Shown here piece after piece: positions 1-7,536 of a stretch of DNA of 64,000 nt (the first letter of the stretch is position 1; each line of letters starts with the position of its first letter). Below the pieces are notes generated by a model, which saw only the letters and a program-made list of their open reading frames with translations, was not told the origin of the DNA and did not search any database. The position numbers were made by a program, and so were the translations under genes. The stretch spans positions 682,001-746,000 of the forward strand of contig NZ_CP060725.1 in assembly GCF_003797775.2 (NCBI RefSeq). Reading direction: 5' to 3'. The DNA is from Sphingopyxis sp. OPL5. GTDB taxonomy: Bacteria; Pseudomonadota; Alphaproteobacteria; Sphingomonadales; Sphingomonadaceae.

Positions 1-414
1 AGCATTCTATGCTTCATCGACGGGTGGCCCCTCCGGATCGACCAACGACCGGCGTCGGTCGGGCGGGGGCGCGGTGCGAGCGGGCACCGGCTGGCGTTTC
101 CGGATCGGGAGCATGGGGCATTTTCTCTGGTTCAGGCGGCGGGGGAACCGCGCTGGCCGACGGCTTGTCGCGCTGCCATGGCGTCACCGCAAGGATGTTA
201 CGGTGTACTCTCCGCGACATGACGATTTCGTCTGCCCGTGTCGGTTCGGGTGTCGACCCCTCGCCCCGGATCGACACCACGACAAAAATCGCCGCAGACC
301 AACAAATCGTACAATTTGACGAAACAAATACCCATGTCCGACATGGCTTTTTCGGGAAATATTCCGTATTGGTATAGTGTAGAAACACGAGTCGCCTGAC
401 TGGGGGAAGGGCTT
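1..414. other. Intergenic region with no supported gene
   Basis: No open frame here has a convincing start signal or recognisable product. The last part holds a perfect short palindrome (332-346) and, just before the next gene, a strong ribosome-binding stretch GGGGGAAGG at about 401-410. A Pro-rich minus-strand frame from 220 to 14 has no ribosome-binding site and was not accepted. Base composition falls towards AT from about 290, as expected of a promoter region for the gene at 415. Confidence 0.5.
332..346. promoter_or_regulatory. Palindrome, candidate operator upstream of the 1103-residue protein
   Basis: CCATGTC-C-GACATGG is a perfect 7-bp inverted repeat around one central base, about 70 bp before the start codon at 415. 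A TTGAC element lies just upstream at 316-320 and a TATAGT element at 373-378. The position fits a repressor or activator site, but no regulator can be named. Confidence 0.35.
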
Positions 415-3400
415 ATGAAACTCTGGTTTGCTCTAATCGTCATTGCCGCATCTTTTTCCATGCTACATTTTGTCATCGCACCCGCCCTGGAAAAAAGCTG
501 GAAGACCAGCGGGAATATCGGCAAATTCGCCAAATTGGGGACGATCGCCGCAACGAAGACGCTTGCCGACTTCCTGAAAATTGCGCTGATCGTCTTTGGC
601 ATTGCCTTCCTGATCTTGACGATCCTGTCGTTGATAGCCCCCGTTTTCGGCGCCGGGCTGCTCGATGCCAGCTACGGATTTGTCGCCTGGCTCCACGCTC
701 TCACCGAACCGGTCCGCAGCTTCCTCGGCGGCGCGATCTTCTGGATCGCCTTGCTGGGACTATTCTGGTGGGCGTGGCGGATGAAGAAGGGCGATCTGAC
801 CAAAACGCTCGAAACCGAGCGGCGGCGACAGATCGACGTCCTGCTGGCGGAAAATGCGACCCTCGCGGACCTGCCGCCGACCGCGGACATGGACAAGCTG
901 GCACAGAATATCGCGACCTGTGACATGCTCGCCGCCGACCTCGCCGGCACCCCGGATGCGGGCGCGCAATCCAAGTTGAAGCAACTCCTCGAATTGCGCG
1001 ACGCGTTGGTTTCACAATATGCCTTTCTCGATGTCGATCGCCGGATCGACCTGTCCGACGTGTCGATCGCCGACCCCGCGCCGGCAAAAGAGGGTTTCTG
1101 GTCCCGGTTGCGCCTCGGGCTTTTCAGCAAGGGCATGCAGAAAAGCCTCTCGGCGTCGGACAAGTTGCTGAGACGCGGCGGCATCGTGGCCGCCTGTCTC
1201 CTCGTCATCGGGGTCGGCTCGCCCGTGCTCGCCAATGCCGGACTTGTCCCCACGCTCGGTTCGATCAACGACATTCAAGTCTATCGATCGCAGCAGGAGG
1301 CACAGGATAGCCTCAAAAAGATCGCCAGGGCCGCGGTGCGAGAAGCGGCCGATGCCTCGCCGACCGCGAGTTCGCCGGTACCGAATTATCGGCTGGCGGC
1401 CGAGCAGTTCGCCCGCGCCCTTATCGCCTCGTCCGATTGGCGTTCGTCGGTGGCGCGGGCTCAGCCGGACCTTGCCGCGACTGCGGCGCGTCGGGTGGAC
1501 CTGCTGGTCGAAGAGGTCGCGATCCGCGACAATATCTTGCGCCAATTCTCGTCCAATGCAGCCGAGCGCGCGATTCCGATCCGCGGGGTCGGCTTTGCCG
1601 AAGCCGACGCCATGCCCGAAAGCGCGCGCCGACAATATGGCGAGTTTCGCGATTTCGTCGCTCGCAACGCGGTCGCGCCGCAGGGCAGCCCGCTCGTCGA
1701 CCGTATCGAGCGGTGGATGCGGGCGAAGGCGGGAGCATCGCCCGCCTTTCGCCAACGGCTTGCGGCCGGAATGGCGTCTTTTCGCCAGCCCGCGACGCTC
1801 GGCGACATGTTCGGGACCGTACTCGAGGAAACGCTGTCGTCCTCGCTCGACGCGGCGCTGCCCGATCCTGCGGACCGTGGGCTCTTCGCGGGTCAAGCGG
1901 ACGACGTAGCGCGCAAGGGCTTGCAGGACCCCGCATCGCGCATGGTGCAGGTCAAATTGACCGAGTTTCTGGCCGATATCGAATCGGGCCGTGGCTACGC
2001 CGATGCGATGGCGCGCGTCCAGGCGCGTGGCAACGTCCCCGCACTATTCACGCAGGCCGACGCCGTGCGTGCGCGCGCCGCGGTGGTCGATGGTGATCTC
2101 AACATGGCACGCGTGGCCGCCACCGCAGATGATCTTCACCCCAGTCTGGAGAAGAGGAATTCACCGAAAGCCACGACGCGTGTCGAACGGGCCGTGTCGC
2201 AACTGCGTCCGGTCGTCAGCGGCGGCGACGACCTGCGGCGGGCGATTGAAGGCTCGGCCGGTTCCTATGAGGATCTCTTTCCCGGACGCGCCCAGGCGCA
2301 TACCGAATCACCGCTTGGGCGCGCGCTTGCGCGAATTTACGGCTCGACGACCGAACTTCCTGCCGCGGTCGCCGAGGCTGCCAGTGGCGGTTTTGGCGGC
2401 GGTGGCGGCGGAAGCGCGGCGTCAGGCGACCGCCCCGGCAACACGCGCATGGCATCGCGCAGCTTCACCAGGCTGCGCGGTTCGGTCCGCGTTGGCGGGG
2501 TCCTGATCGGTGCCGATCCGACCACCGGCGCGCCCCTCGACGTTCGTGACATCGGCTGGCGTGTCGACGGCGCCACGCTCGCCCTGACGCTCAAACTCGC
2601 GGACCGCACAATCGATGTCGGGCGCTTCGACGGCGAGACGGTCCAGCAGGCGCTCGCCTATGCCGCCGACGAACGCCCGACGACGGTGACCATGACCTCG
2701 GGGCCGCTGATGCCAAAAATCCTCCGCGTTCACCTGCATCCAAGCCTCGTCGATACCGAACTCGGTTGCCACATGATCGAACTCGATCGCTTCGTCGACA
2801 CCGCCACCGGCGACTGGTCAGATCGGTCGCTCTGGTCGAATATGGTGAACACCCAGCTGGCCGTCTATAATGCCGCTGCCGGCGATCGCGGCGCACTCGG
2901 CATGTTCGACGGCGCCGAAGCGCAGTTGTTCGCGGCAGCGATAAACGATGCTTTTCCTGATAGTTGGCGACAATCCGACGCCGCCCAATCGGTGTTTGCG
3001 CACGACACCCAACGCTTCGATATGGACCTCGTGGGCCAGATGAAGCGATGTCGACCGAAGGCCGCCGACGGTCGCGATGCGTATATGCGCTGCGTCGCCG
3101 AAAGCTTCACGACGAAACCCCCGCAGCCTTTTGCGATTTGGAGCGGCGTCCGCGAAGCCACCTATCCGTTGACCGTCGCCGGTCTGACGCCGACCCAGGC
3201 GTCAGCCGACGGCGATCCCGTGCTGCGTTTCATGCTCCAGGTCGCCTTCGAGAACGAGGTCGAGTGCGAAGACGGCGACTGCCCGGAAGCTGGCGGAGTG
3301 CCTTGGGAGTTTCCCGTCATTGCCAAGGGGGTCGGCGACCGCACCATGGCTTTCGCCCAAGGCAACCCCGTGGCGGCGCGGATTCTCGGCAAGGCCGAAC

Positions 3401-3726
3401 AATTCACCGCCTTGCAGCGACTGTTTCGCGCCGCACTCTCCGGGGCACTCGGCCCGAATTTCCCCCGTCACAAATTGATCGTGCTGATGCGCGACGCCGC
3501 AAAGGCCGACCCGATCGATCGCGTGCCGACGCCAGACTGGAATCAGTCACGCGAAAGCGCGACGATGCTGCTGGCGTTGCTCAAAGCGGAACCCCGCCGG
3601 ACCCCCGACGAAAGCGCGCTTGCCGATACGCAGATCGATTTCGTCGGCAGCGTCCTCGAACCCGCCAGCGGCGAACGCTTTTCGGGGACCGAAACGTGCC
3701 GCGGCGGCGCCCTCGCCTTGCGTTAG
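415..3726 (+). CDS. Large membrane-anchored protein of unknown function (1103 aa)
   Basis: I do not recognise the family. The N-terminus has hydrophobic segments at about residues 4-22, 54-80 and 103-122, then a charged, probably helical stretch, then a fourth hydrophobic segment at about 256-277. The remaining 800 residues are soluble and probably face one side of the membrane. A glycine-rich linker near residues 660-675 divides an Ala/Arg-rich helical middle from a C-terminal domain. That last domain carries about six cysteines (near 784, 879, 891, 950, 955 and 1094), which would suit disulfides in the periplasm. The ribosome-binding site is strong. The neighbours give no functional hint: the next genes are on the other strand. 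It could be an envelope scaffold or a secretion-related protein, but that is a guess. Confidence 0.85.
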   Translation: MKLWFALIVIAASFSMLHFVIAPALEKSWKTSGNIGKFAKLGTIAATKTLADFLKIALIVFGIAFLILTILSLIAPVFGAGLLDASYGFVAWLHALTEPVRSFLGGAIFWIALLGLFWWAWRMKKGDLTKTLETERRRQIDVLLAENATLADLPPTADMDKLAQNIATCDMLAADLAGTPDAGAQSKLKQLLELRDALVSQYAFLDVDRRIDLSDVSIADPAPAKEGFWSRLRLGLFSKGMQKSLSASDKLLRRGGIVAACLLVIGVGSPVLANAGLVPTLGSINDIQVYRSQQEAQDSLKKIARAAVREAADASPTASSPVPNYRLAAEQFARALIASSDWRSSVARAQPDLAATAARRVDLLVEEVAIRDNILRQFSSNAAERAIPIRGVGFAEADAMPESARRQYGEFRDFVARNAVAPQGSPLVDRIERWMRAKAGASPAFRQRLAAGMASFRQPATLGDMFGTVLEETLSSSLDAALPDPADRGLFAGQADDVARKGLQDPASRMVQVKLTEFLADIESGRGYADAMARVQARGNVPALFTQADAVRARAAVVDGDLNMARVAATADDLHPSLEKRNSPKATTRVERAVSQLRPVVSGGDDLRRAIEGSAGSYEDLFPGRAQAHTESPLGRALARIYGSTTELPAAVAEAASGGFGGGGGGSAASGDRPGNTRMASRSFTRLRGSVRVGGVLIGADPTTGAPLDVRDIGWRVDGATLALTLKLADRTIDVGRFDGETVQQALAYAADERPTTVTMTSGPLMPKILRVHLHPSLVDTELGCHMIELDRFVDTATGDWSDRSLWSNMVNTQLAVYNAAAGDRGALGMFDGAEAQLFAAAINDAFPDSWRQSDAAQSVFAHDTQRFDMDLVGQMKRCRPKAADGRDAYMRCVAESFTTKPPQPFAIWSGVREATYPLTVAGLTPTQASADGDPVLRFMLQVAFENEVECEDGDCPEAGGVPWEFPVIAKGVGDRTMAFAQGNPVAARILGKAEQFTALQRLFRAALSGALGPNFPRHKLIVLMRDAAKADPIDRVPTPDWNQSRESATMLLALLKAEPRRTPDESALADTQIDFVGSVLEPASGERFSGTETCRGGALALR

Positions 3727-3760
3727 CCGAGCGCCCGTTCGCGGTCGGCGCCCCGGCTGG

Positions 3761-4147
3761 TCAGCGCGTCGCCGGGCCCGCGTTGAGCGCCGCCGCCGCC
3801 GCGAACAGCGCCTTCAGCCCCGCCTCGTCGATCGGATCGCCCGCGCCGAAATCGATCGCGCGGCGAGCGTTGCCATCCAGGCTTGCGTTGAACAGTCCCT
3901 TCGGATCACTCAGCGCCGCGCCTTTGGCAAAGGTCAGCTTGACCTTGTCCTTATATGTCTCGCCGGTGCACACGATCTTGCCGCCCGCATACCAGGTCGG
4001 CACCCCGCGCCATTTCCATTCCTCGACCAGGTCGGGGATTGCCGCCTTGATCAGCGCCCTGACCTTCGCCAGCACCTCGCCGCGCCAGTCGCCGAGTTCG
4101 GCGATGCGCGCGTCGATCAACTCCGCCGGGGTTTTATCTGGGGTCAT
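3761..4147 (-). CDS. DUF1801 domain protein (last gene of ArsR-SRPBCC operon)
   Basis: A 128-residue cytoplasmic protein of the DUF1801 (YdhG-like) family. The support is the core WKWRGVPTWYAGGKIVC and the following KVKLTF strand, which match the small alpha/beta fold of that family. The start ATG overlaps the stop of the upstream DUF1801 gene in an ATGA (4144-4147), so the two are probably translationally coupled. It ends 34 bp from the convergent 1103-residue gene. The biochemical role of DUF1801 proteins is not established. Co-occurrence with SRPBCC proteins and ArsR regulators is common in this gene neighbourhood type. Confidence 0.85.
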   Translation of the reverse strand: MTPDKTPAELIDARIAELGDWRGEVLAKVRALIKAAIPDLVEEWKWRGVPTWYAGGKIVCTGETYKDKVKLTFAKGAALSDPKGLFNASLDGNARRAIDFGAGDPIDEAGLKALFAAAAALNAGPATR

Positions 4148-4581
4148 CCTGCCTTGTCCTTCGCATGCGAAATCCAGCCGGGCAGCGCCGCCGCCTGGCG
4201 GATCCAGCTCACCAACAACGCCTCGTCGATCGCCTCATCCTCATGGATATGGAAATAGCGCGCGTCGGGGTCCTTCGAGCCGACTGGCGGCACCGGGTCG
4301 AGTTTCTGGCCGCGAAACCAGGTCAGCTTGATGTAGCGGTTGAAGCAATGAAAGCACAGGAACCACCCCTGCCCCGGCACCCCGTAAAAGGGCGAGTTCC
4401 AGCGCACCGCTTTCTCGACCCCCGGCACCGTCCGTTCGATCAGCGCGTCGAGATTCTTCCCCGCCACGCTTTTCCACCCCGGCATCGCGGCGATATAGGC
4501 CTGCACCGGCGCGTCGCCGTCGCCCTTGGCGATCTGCGGATTGCCGCCCGACAGCAGCACGACCTCCTTCTTGCCCGCCAT
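4144..4581 (-). CDS. DUF1801 domain protein, paralogue of its neighbour
   Basis: A 145-residue protein with the DUF1801 core: VRWNSPFYGVPGQGWFLCFH, then a KLTW strand. It is a divergent relative of the next gene, with a longer N-terminus and a C-terminal helical tail. It begins 3 bp after the small membrane protein gene ends, and its stop overlaps the next start. Two adjacent DUF1801 paralogues suggest a heteromeric or sequential role, which is inference. The enzymatic activity of the family is unknown. Confidence 0.85.
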   Translation of the reverse strand: MAGKKEVVLLSGGNPQIAKGDGDAPVQAYIAAMPGWKSVAGKNLDALIERTVPGVEKAVRWNSPFYGVPGQGWFLCFHCFNRYIKLTWFRGQKLDPVPPVGSKDPDARYFHIHEDEAIDEALLVSWIRQAAALPGWISHAKDKAG

Positions 4582-4584
4582 GGC

Positions 4585-4794
4585 TCAGCCTTTCACCCGC
4601 CGCCGCGCGGCATATGGCAAGGCAAAGAGATACAGCCCACTTGCCAGCATCAGGAACAAGGGCGGCAGCGGCAAATAGACGAGCCACATCGGCGGCGCTC
4701 CCATCGCCATCGCGGCGAAATTGGCTATCACGGTCAGCGTGAACAGGATCGACAGCCAGCGATGGCCCTGCCGCATAAATTGGCTGAAATTCAT
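4585..4794 (-). CDS. Small two-helix membrane protein (69 aa)
   Basis: A 69-residue hydrophobic protein with two predicted membrane helices at about 13-32 and 37-61 and a basic C-terminus (RRRVKG). The open frame extends upstream into the SRPBCC gene, but the ATG at 4794 lies just after a GAGCGGCT-type ribosome-binding stretch and gives the only sensible membrane protein. It sits 11 bp after the SRPBCC gene and 3 bp before the first DUF1801 gene, so it belongs to the same operon. The family is not recognised. Confidence 0.7.
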   Translation of the reverse strand: MNFSQFMRQGHRWLSILFTLTVIANFAAMAMGAPPMWLVYLPLPPLFLMLASGLYLFALPYAARRRVKG

Positions 4795-4805
4795 GAGCCG
4801 CTCCT

Positions 4806-5231
4806 TCAATCGAGGCGTTCGAGCAATTGCTCGAGCTTGCCGAAAAATTGCTGCCACCCCATGCGTGCGCCGCCGAACGCCTGCTTCTGCTCGGGTTGGA
4901 AACCGGTCTGCTCCATACGCAGCAAGGTGCCCTTGCCGACCGGGGTCAGCGTGAAGGTCACCACGCTTTCGAGGTTGAACGCCGCATCGGCACTGGCGTG
5001 ATTCCAAGTGTATGAGAGCGTCTCGCCCGGCTCGACCTCAAGCACCTCGCAATCGAGCACCCCGCCCCACTCGCCGCGCAACTGAAAGCGGTGGCCGACG
5101 TCGGGTACGAAATCATTGGCCATCAGCCATTCGGCGAGCAAATGCGGCCGGGTCAGTGCGCGCCACAATTTTTCAGGCGGATGCGCGATCTCGCGCTCGA
5201 CCACGACGGTGCGAATGTCGCTTGTGCTCAT
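4806..5231 (-). CDS. SRPBCC (AHSA1-like) domain protein
   Basis: A 141-residue START/Bet v 1-fold protein of the AHSA1 type. The N-terminal strand with EREIAHPPEKLWRALTRP and the tryptophan-rich end GARMGWQQFFGKLEQLLERL are typical. Such proteins bind hydrophobic ligands in a helix-grip cavity, and the ligand here is unknown. The start codon overlaps the arsR-type stop by 4 bp (5228-5231). This ArsR-SRPBCC pairing is a very common bacterial arrangement, in which the regulator is thought to control the SRPBCC gene. Confidence 0.9.
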   Translation of the reverse strand: MSTSDIRTVVVEREIAHPPEKLWRALTRPHLLAEWLMANDFVPDVGHRFQLRGEWGGVLDCEVLEVEPGETLSYTWNHASADAAFNLESVVTFTLTPVGKGTLLRMEQTGFQPEQKQAFGGARMGWQQFFGKLEQLLERLD

Positions 5232-5551
5232 TGATCCATCCTCGCCAGCAAATCCTCCAGCTTGTCGAACCGGCTCTCCCAGAAACCCGCCATCCGGCTC
5301 GTCCAGTCGACCAGCGGGGCCAGCGCGCTGCGCCGCGCGCTATAATGGGTCAGCCGCCCCTCGGGCCGATCGACGACCAGCCCCGCAGCTTTCAGCACTG
5401 CCAGATGCTTCGACACTGCGGGCTGCGACACCCCGGCCAGCGCGGTCAGCGCCACCACCGTCTGCTCGCCGTCGCGGCACAACCGCTCGAACAGCGCGCG
5501 CCGGGTCGGATCGGCGAGGGTCTTGAACAGAATATTCTGGCAATCGGGCAT
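5228..5551 (-). CDS. ArsR-family winged-helix repressor
   Basis: A 107-residue ArsR/SmtB-type regulator. The winged helix is clear: LADPTRRALFERL at the start, and the recognition helix SQPAVSKHLAVLKAAGLV at residues 42-59, followed by the wing GRLTHYSA. There is no CxC metal-binding pair near the recognition helix, so this is the non-metal subclass usually found next to SRPBCC genes. It leads a five-gene operon reaching 3761. A long inverted repeat immediately upstream (5559-5601) overlaps a likely promoter and is the probable autoregulatory site. Confidence 0.92.
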   Translation of the reverse strand: MPDCQNILFKTLADPTRRALFERLCRDGEQTVVALTALAGVSQPAVSKHLAVLKAAGLVVDRPEGRLTHYSARRSALAPLVDWTSRMAGFWESRFDKLEDLLARMDQ

Positions 5552-5558
5552 GAAACGG

Positions 5559-5612
5559 ATAACTCACTGGCTATGGGTCCATTTCATAACCAATGAGTTA
5601 TGAATAAGTCAA
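5559..5612 (-). promoter_or_regulatory. Promoter and inverted-repeat operator of the arsR operon
   Basis: Two 16-bp arms at 5559-5574 and 5586-5601 (ATAACTCACTGGCTAT and its near complement ATAACCAATGAGTTAT on the same strand) differ at two positions and are separated by 11 bp. On the minus strand a TTGACT element (5607-5612) and a TATGAA element (5583-5588) are spaced 18 bp apart, so the outer arm lies between -35 and -10. The -35 overlaps the stop codon of the upstream TetR gene. Binding here would block transcription of the ArsR gene and the four genes after it. Confidence 0.65.
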
Positions 5613-6280
5613 GTACCGCGTGACGCGCCATCGACCAGCAAGCCGCGCACGATCAGCTCGGCGGCCTCCATCGCATGGTCGAAAGGTGGCGGCGTCCCTT
5701 CCCTGCCCGTCGCCTCGACCAGCGGGCGCAAGGCGATCAGCGCCCCCGCGCCATGCGCCAGCAGGGTGAAGGGCACCGCGACCGCGACCGGCCGGAACAG
5801 GCCCTGCGCCTGGCCCGCCTCAAGCAGGCTCTGGATCGGCCAGGTCCTGCTGCGGAAGAAACGGTCGGCAATGAAGGCCAGCCGGTCGCCGGGCGTTGCC
5901 CCCTCGACGTTCATCAGTTGGATGATCGCGGGCACCTCGGCCAGCCCGACGACGAAGTTGCGGCACGCGAGCCGCATCCGCCCGACGATGTCGTCGTCGC
6001 CCGCGCGGTCGTCCGCGAGCGTCGACATATGCGTGTGGAGCCGGTCCATGCCATAACCCACCGCCGCCTCCCATAGCGCCCGTTTCGATCCGAATTTGGC
6101 GTTGAGCAGCCCGTGGCTGACCCCCAGCGTCCGCGCGACCTCGCGCACCGAGGTGCCGTCATAGCCTCTGTCGGCGAAGGCGGTCAGCGCGGCGTTCAGG
6201 CACGCCGCGTCATCGACCGTCATCTCGCCGATCGCCGGTCGCCCGCGCTTGCGCACCCCCTGCTGTCCCGTCCCGTTCAT
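5609..6280 (-). CDS. TetR/AcrR-family transcriptional regulator
   Basis: A 223-residue TetR-type repressor. The N-terminal helix-turn-helix is recognisable from AFADRGYDGTSVREVA and the recognition helix VSHGLLNAKFGSKRALWEA (about residues 35-72). The C-terminal ligand domain is variable and not informative. It is transcribed divergently from the flavin monooxygenase at 6376, with about 95 bp between them, so it probably controls that gene and itself. The start ATG at 6280 is the first in a basic N-terminus (VRKRGRP) that is common in this family. Confidence 0.9.
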   Translation of the reverse strand: MNGTGQQGVRKRGRPAIGEMTVDDAACLNAALTAFADRGYDGTSVREVARTLGVSHGLLNAKFGSKRALWEAAVGYGMDRLHTHMSTLADDRAGDDDIVGRMRLACRNFVVGLAEVPAIIQLMNVEGATPGDRLAFIADRFFRSRTWPIQSLLEAGQAQGLFRPVAVAVPFTLLAHGAGALIALRPLVEATGREGTPPPFDHAMEAAELIVRGLLVDGASRGT

Positions 6281-6316
6281 CGCCGCTTCCTAGCATCGAA
6301 ACGCCGGGCTTCAAAT

Positions 6317-6359
6317 TTAATTAGACAGATGGTCATTTAATGCTTAGCCTTCTAATTAA
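6317..6359. promoter_or_regulatory. Inverted repeat between tetR and monooxygenase genes
   Basis: TTAATTAGA (6317-6325) and TCTAATTAA (6351-6359) are a perfect 9-bp inverted repeat with a 25-bp spacer, inside an AT-rich island in otherwise GC-rich DNA. The spacer also holds GAC-AGATG-GTC. The location in the divergent promoter region, right before the ribosome-binding site of the monooxygenase gene, suits a TetR operator. The exact half-sites are not certain. Confidence 0.45.
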
Positions 6360-6375
6360 TAGAGGGAGAGATTCG

Positions 6376-7527
6376 ATGCCGACCACCAGCGACCAGCTCC
6401 GCGAACGCGCCCGCGCGCTCGCACCCGCCATTGCCGCCCGCGCGCCGGACGCCGAGCGACAACGCAAGCCGCACGACGAAACCATCGCCGCGCTGGTCGA
6501 GGCGGAAATCCTCCAGATGCTCGTCCCCGCACGCTGGGGCGCCCCCGAATCCAACCTGCCAACGATGTTCGCGGTGGTCGAGGAGATCAGCGCCGCCTGC
6601 GTTTCGACCGGCTGGATCGCCTCCTTCTACATCAACCACAATGTCTATGCCGCGAAGTTCAGCGAGGCCTTGCAGCAGGAGATTTTCGGCACGCGCGGCT
6701 TCACGCTGATGCCCGGCGCCAATTCGCCGACGATGAACGCGGTGCGCGTCGAGGGCGGCTGGCGCGTCAGCGGTCGCGCCTCATGGGGTTCGGGCGTCAT
6801 GCACGCCGACTGGGTCTATGTCAGCGGGCTGACCGCCGAAGGGCCGCGCGCCTTCGCTCTGCCCGTCGCCGACGTCCGGGTCGAGGATGTGTGGCACATG
6901 ACCGGCATGGCGGGCACGGGCAGCAACGACATCGTGATCGACGATGCCTTCGTCCCCGACCACCGCGTCACCAATGGCGTCGAGTTCCGCGCCGGCCCCA
7001 CCGCGGGCTCGGCGCTCTACGCCAATCCGCTCTATTCGATGCCGCAACTCCCGCTCGCCTATTGCACCGTCGTCGGCGTCCTCTCGGGTGGCCTGGCCGG
7101 CATGATGCGCGCCTACCGCGACATCGTGACCAAGCGCGTGCGCAATTTCAGCGGCTCCGTCGTCAAGGACCAGCAGCACGCGCATGTCGCGCTCGGCGAT
7201 CTCGAACTGCGCACCATGATCGCACATGATCTCGCGCGCGGCCTGATCGAAAAGGTCGAGTCGATCCTCCACAGCCGCCCCTTCACGCTCGACGACCGCG
7301 TCGCGCTCAAGGGCCATCTCGCCTTCGTCTCGCAGCATGTGCGCGACAGCGCCAATGCGATCATGGCCGCCGCCGGGGCGTCGAGCTTCCATGTCGACCA
7401 GCCGCTCCAGCGTTTCTGGCGCGACCTCAACACCGTCTGCTCGCACGCCTTCTGGGACTGGGACACCACCCGCGAACTCGTCGGGCGCCAGCAACTGGGA
7501 CTGGAGCCCAACCACCCGCTGGTCTGA
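6376..7527 (+). CDS. Flavin-dependent monooxygenase, acyl-CoA dehydrogenase fold (HsaA/HpaB-like)
   Basis: A 383-residue protein with the acyl-CoA dehydrogenase fold, in the branch used by two-component (group D) flavin monooxygenases such as HsaA and the C2 component of 4-hydroxyphenylacetate hydroxylase. Evidence: N-terminal helical domain, the beta-domain motif with SGRASWGSGVMHADWV, then GMAGTGSNDIVIDDAFVP, and a C-terminal helical domain ending in the HAFWDWDTTRELVGRQQLG region typical of this branch. It would use reduced FMN or FAD from a separate reductase, and none is encoded nearby. I place the start at 6376 rather than an upstream ATG at 6340, because GAGGGAGAG lies just before it and the upstream codons fall in the AT-rich operator. 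The substrate is unknown. Confidence 0.85.
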   Translation: MPTTSDQLRERARALAPAIAARAPDAERQRKPHDETIAALVEAEILQMLVPARWGAPESNLPTMFAVVEEISAACVSTGWIASFYINHNVYAAKFSEALQQEIFGTRGFTLMPGANSPTMNAVRVEGGWRVSGRASWGSGVMHADWVYVSGLTAEGPRAFALPVADVRVEDVWHMTGMAGTGSNDIVIDDAFVPDHRVTNGVEFRAGPTAGSALYANPLYSMPQLPLAYCTVVGVLSGGLAGMMRAYRDIVTKRVRNFSGSVVKDQQHAHVALGDLELRTMIAHDLARGLIEKVESILHSRPFTLDDRVALKGHLAFVSQHVRDSANAIMAAAGASSFHVDQPLQRFWRDLNTVCSHAFWDWDTTRELVGRQQLGLEPNHPLV

Positions 7528-7536
7528 GCCCTTCCC

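Noticed and set aside
14..220. Pro-rich minus-strand frame near the window start
   Set aside because: No ribosome-binding site and no homologous features.
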